Origin: Chrysomallon squamiferum
Lineage: Eukaryota; Mollusca; Gastropoda; Neomphalida; Peltospiridae
DNA: 62,000 nt
NCBI GenBank assembly: GCA_012295275.1
Contig: CM022679.1
Coordinates: forward strand, 11,661,915 to 11,723,914
Direction of reading: 5' to 3'
The stretch's first letter is position 1. Each line of letters begins with the position of its first letter. A model generated the notes under the pieces. That model ran no database searches and was not told where the DNA came from. It worked only from the letters and a program-made list of their open reading frames with translations. This document shows positions 57,391-62,000 of the stretch, piece after piece. The position numbers and the translations under genes are program-made.

Positions 57391-59870
57391 AAGGAATGGA
57401 TTGTTTGTGTGGCACAAGCTCAGCAGATGGTTTAATAATAGACAAAAATTATTTAATATGCTTCAGTTTGACCTTTTCCGATAATATTGTGATGCCAATA
57501 AAATAAAATAAAATAAAATAATTAAATAACTAAATTAATAATAATAATAATAATAATAAAAGATTACTTTCAGTTATATAAGAATAATCAACAAATCTTC
57601 ATTTAACAGAAAGACTTCTAAGTAATTTTAGTTAAAATATTTTAAAAGCATAACATTCTTTGAAAGCTGATTAATTTTAATCCAGATTTTTACATTTCAG
57701 ATATAAAACTTAAATGAACAGATAGGAACAGCACAGTTGTAACATGATAACTTGCTGCAAGGGAGCACACACACACCCTTGACTTGTCACGGTCTGTGTT
57801 AATTTAATGGTTTAAAAGATTAGTTAGTAATAAAACAAATTAGAGAAGAAAGACATAATGAGAAGCCATTATCTGCCAGTCATGTGAATTTCACATGAAA
57901 ACCCCTCAGATCCTTTTAAATTAAACTGATCTCACCAGAAATGGTAACTCTAGATCAACAACTTTTATCTCTACAAGAGCAATTCTGAATGTATTAAAAA
58001 TACAAACCGGCCATTTTTGGATGGTGAAATCTAGTTTTATTTCAGTCATTTCAGATATCATCACATGATTAAATTATGAAAGCTACAATTTGTGCAATCT
58101 AATAAAAAAATGCATGTAGACATCTTCGATTAATCAAAATAATTTCTCACAACCTGATTATCTCAAAATCTCTCTCATCTTACTCAGTTTTGTCATCAAA
58201 TATAGCCATAGGGTTAATCAATTATCAGAAGTTTAATTATCCAAAATAATCCTATGGTATTATTCATAGGTGGTCTATCAAATGATAGCTATAGATGGAA
58301 CATGTTACTGACAGGTTTTCGGTACAGCCAAATGATTTGTTATTCCATTAAGTTGTATCTGAATTCAATGTAATGTCAGTGTGATTATTTTATTATTATT
58401 ATTATGAATATTTTTATCATTTTGTTAGTAGTGGAATCTGTCAAATAGATATCTGAACAATCTTTAAAAATAATTCCAAAATTTCTTTGATAGCCAGTTT
58501 TAACACTACTCTAGATGTACGTTTTTCAGACATATATAAGGCTCATATTAGGCCTAACTATTAACTTCAAAATAAAAACTGATATCCATTGCCACTATAT
58601 TTCAAGTTAATGTTATTTTTAACAAGGCTGTCTTAAAAGAAAGCCAGAAATCATCTCAGAATTGCATTTTTAAAGGAAACACAGTCATCAAAGACTTCTG
58701 ACTCTAATACAACTGCTATTAACACTGTACATCAAAAGGTGTTCCAAACATTAATTAATTACATTAATGTTTATTAATAGTAATTAATTAATTTGGATAA
58801 ATGAAATTTGTATTCCATTAAAGAAATCCAAAGGACTAAGCACAATGAATGGAATATCATCATACTGATTTAGTCACATTAATTTGTAAAAAGCCTTTCT
58901 GTATTTTTTGGAAAGTGAACATACAAAGGACATATGCTTCGTATTTGATGTGTTTTCTCTGCAATTCTACAGCTGCTGATTAAAAAATGGAAGTGCTATA
59001 TTCTGATGTTAATACATATTTTATCATTATTTTCCTTTTGTGCAGGTCAGAGGGAAGTTATTTTATCAAATATCTGCTGCTGTGTTTACCAAACAGGAAC
59101 AGGAAAGTGCAGCCATCAAAACTTCAGACTTTGTAAATTTGATTAAATAACACCATTCTAAACATTGATCTTGTTACGATGCTATCTCTGTATTCATTCA
59201 ATGTAGCAAAAATTCTATAGGTTTCTTGAGGTAAAGAAATGGCCAAGAATCAATAAAAAAAAGAAAATTTCTTAGACAAAATAAAACAAACAATATATAA
59301 ATACAATTTAAATATCCTGTGTTCAATAACATTTTTTATCCATAATCAGAAATTTTAGAATCTTTTAAAAATTTGATTCAGACTTTTATCTTATCTATTC
59401 CTGAGTGTATAATTAACACAACATTACTTTCCACATACATTGGCTTGTAACGCAAAACAGAAATAGATGATGGTCTGTTCCAAGTGGTCAGATTCCCATC
59501 AGAGATCGTTACAGATAGAAGAGGATGAGCACATGGCTGCTATCCATTGCTTTTTGACTTTTCTTCATCTGCCTGGAGAATTAGGAGGAATCGACTCCTT
59601 TTTTCCATGGCCCATGAAAGCCAAAACCCATCTTATCTTACTAATGGAGACAGATTGAAGGCAAAACCTTAACAACATCAATCAAATTGACATAATAAAT
59701 TGATGTCTGCTAGATTTTATTTCCATGCTTTTTTTCCCAATTTTAAAAATTTATCTTTCGTAAATTAGATAAAATGAATTAAAAAAATATATATATCAAA
59801 TGTTTTATAGATTGAAGAGCAGATTATTCATATTTTATTTTATGAGATGATATGTGTAAACAAGCAACAA

Positions 59871-59904
<34 letters not shown>

Positions 59905-61329
59905 ATTAAATTTTCAGTTATTAATTTGAATACATTTTAAATTCATAGCAAAGCTCAGAATACTCCAAATGTTGCAAATGTATCTATGTATGTAAAAACA
60001 AACTATAAACATATACAGAAGCAATTACTCAAAAACATCACTTTAAAGATTATAATTACTTGCAATCTTTTTTTTTTCACAAACAGAAAAATTCATTTTG
60101 CCATTAAACAAGACATATCTTCATTTTTTTAAAAACTTCATCAAAAAGAAAAATCTCAAAAAATCCATAAATTGTTTATTTTTTACATTAATTACAACTG
60201 GAAAGCATCCAGAATTTACATTATTTTTAACATTAACTGACATGTTGTAAAGAAATTGTATAGTTTTCTTAATGTTTCTTGTTTTCTGAACATCTGGATG
60301 TGTGCATGCATGCATCATACAAACATACATACACACATACACATTTACAATAAAATGCTAGATCTTAAAGGGGCTATCATACTGGGATGACCACAAAAGA
60401 TGGTTTGACTATATAGCAGTATGTAAGAATATAAACTGACATAGCACATTATGACTTTGGTGTCCATTTTTCTTCCTAATTTCAGTAATGCTTAAGCAAG
60501 AGGGAAATCAACAGAGAACATTTCTTCCTTATTTGGTTTTTAAGATGAACCCTAAATTAGTGTCTCAACTTACTCAGATAATGTGACATATCCTGGTTAA
60601 GTGATATGTTAGTTCATACTTTAAATGTTTTACTTGTAAAGTGAGATCAAAGAAACAATGTTTAAGAATGTTATTCAAGTAAAATGCACTCTGAAACAGT
60701 CTATGGGCAAAATATACCATAGTTTTGATCACTTATGTCTTTTTGCTGTTTTATGTATGTTTAATCAATCTGTGTCAAACAGAATCCATAAGAATTGTAT
60801 TAAGTTGCATTTAATTGACTCTTTTTTCAAATTAACATATGTATTTTAGTTATTAAATTGATTGCAGTTCTGGTTGTTTGGTAATGCTAAATTACAAAAT
60901 TAGGTTTTAAAAATTCATTATAATTATTTTTAGCCATTACACAAACAATTCTTTTACATATTAAACTGTATTGTGGCTAATTAATAATAATGATAATAAG
61001 ATACAAATAAGAAGAATATATAAATAACAGAAAAGGGTATTGGTATTCTAATATTCATATGATTTAATAATATTTGTAAAGAAAAGTAGGTACAATAATT
61101 TATTACAAATATTAATAAAATGTAAATAAAATTTTGGCCTATTTGTCAGTTTGTGATTAACTTATACCAAACAGGTTTCATTCATAAAAAGGTTATGACA
61201 TTGTCTGGTTTAATGAATGAAGTGTTAACAGGAATGAAAACACCAGATGATGTGTGTCAAAAGATATGTCAATATAACTGATGAATGACCCAGCTGAACC
61301 TGTAACATACAGTATAACTAAATTATTGT

Positions 61330-61367
<38 letters not shown>

Positions 61368-61775
61368 CATGCACACACAGAAAGAAAGAAAATGTATTAT
61401 TTAATATGAAGAATTAACAATGATGATAATAACATTAAAAAAAGGTAATGCAATCAGTAAATGATCTATTAAATTATAAAAGTGGAAATAAATTTCTTTT
61501 TGTACTATACCAGTATATGAATACACATTATATAACAAACTCTCATATTTAAATTTAATTAAAAATAAGGAATATTAATAATGATGATGATGACTAAACT
61601 CTCAAAAGAATCAATAACTGTTTATTGACAAAATTAATAAACTTGTATGCATCAATAAGCAAATAAATATAATAAATATAATAAATCTTCTTTATATCTT
61701 TCAAAAATGTGTTAACCATCAAACAAGCTGCCAAGAGCACCTTCAAGAAGCAGTTTTATTTCAGTTTCTTTTCAC
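57391..61775. other. AT-rich flank, no genes recognised
   Basis: Contains poly-A (59873-59902) and a CA array (61338-61364). The short frames (for example + 59467-59658 and - 60121-60342) show no family resemblance or splice context. Confidence 0.4.
61338..61364. repeat. (CA)n microsatellite
   Basis: An uninterrupted CA array near the right edge of the window. Confidence 0.9.
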
Positions 61776-61870
61776 CTTCATGAGAATTTCTTTATCAGGT
61801 GTTTGTTTCTTCTTTTTTTCTGATTTACACCTTTTATCAGTTCTGCACTTAAGAGTCTGGAGCCTTAGAG
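61776..61870 (-). CDS. Candidate short Lys-rich exon, unknown gene
   Basis: On the minus strand a good acceptor (TATCTAATTTTCCAG) and a good donor (ATGAAG|GTGAAA) delimit 95 nt that are open in one frame only. It reads LRLQTLKCRTDKRCKSEKKK, then KQTPDKEILMK. It lies upstream of the neuregulin-type gene in the same orientation. It ends in phase 0 whereas the first Ig exon needs phase 1, so a direct join is impossible and a bridging exon would be needed. It may belong to another gene or be chance. Confidence 0.2.
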
Positions 61871-62000
61871 CTGGAAAATTAGATACTAGTGCAAAAGTTT
61901 AAGTATAATAATCACAGACTTTCCATCGACATAAAAAAAAGAAAAAAAGAAGACCATAACCATGCCAGCACATACCGCTGTGTTATTATCAGGAATTGAT

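Noticed and set aside
59467-59658. 63-codon + frame with a balanced residue mix
   Set aside because: No splice signals with matching phase, no recognisable motif, and length within chance expectation.
1-62000. CRISPR arrays, rRNA, intact tRNA genes, bacterial operons or viral insertions
   Set aside because: No regularly spaced short repeats, no rRNA-like segments, no tRNA able to fold, and no viral coding motifs were seen. All content is consistent with ordinary metazoan nuclear DNA.

Overview
The window is a very AT-rich, repeat-laden eukaryotic (metazoan) segment. Genes are split by multi-kilobase introns with GT..AG borders, and microsatellites (AAT, TA, CA, CT, TTTA, poly-A/T) are scattered throughout. 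Gene content and architecture point to an invertebrate bilaterian, most likely a mollusc. Long introns and microsatellite density would fit a cephalopod, but no lineage-diagnostic repeat was recognised, so that is inference. There are no bacterial-type operons, CRISPR arrays, rRNA or intact tRNA genes.

Region 1 (about 0.9-5.05 kb, + strand) holds a small gene for a Pro/Gln-rich CYSTM-like protein, a cysteine-rich C-terminal membrane-anchor family. Its first coding exon carries an apparent one-base frame shift inside the proline repeat. The proline half and the Gln-rich half plus cysteine anchor are each open, but in different frames.

Region 2 (12.78-55.97 kb, - strand) is the main content: one gene of about 43 kb for a transmembrane neuregulin-type EGF ligand. 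The reconstructed exons are a candidate signal-peptide exon (55972-55705), two exons making one Ig domain (45425-45263 and 39158-39049), the first part of an EGF domain (24053-23948), two alternative exons for the EGF C-loop (21653-21586 and 19755-19685), a transmembrane exon (15111-15009), a basic juxtamembrane exon (14811-14685) and a large cytoplasmic exon (13930-12782). All junction phases agree. The product would be about 697 or 698 residues, and its last residues resemble those of vertebrate neuregulins. The two C-loop exons are in phase only if used one at a time, the same logic as the vertebrate NRG1 alpha/beta switch.

The introns and flanks hold a pogo/Tigger-like MITE (9485-9740), several eroded tRNA-derived SINE heads (34-52 kb), a LINE endonuclease relic near 10.4 kb, four degenerate tandem or dispersed repeat families, a 37-40-bp-arm hairpin upstream of the transmembrane exon, and a 106-bp CT/GA mirror tract next to the EGF splice switch. 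A few GC-richer islands (29.8-30.2, 38.3-38.6, 50.2-50.6 and 57.1-57.4 kb) are candidates for regulatory elements or unrecognised exons. From 57.4 to 62 kb only one weak candidate exon was seen.
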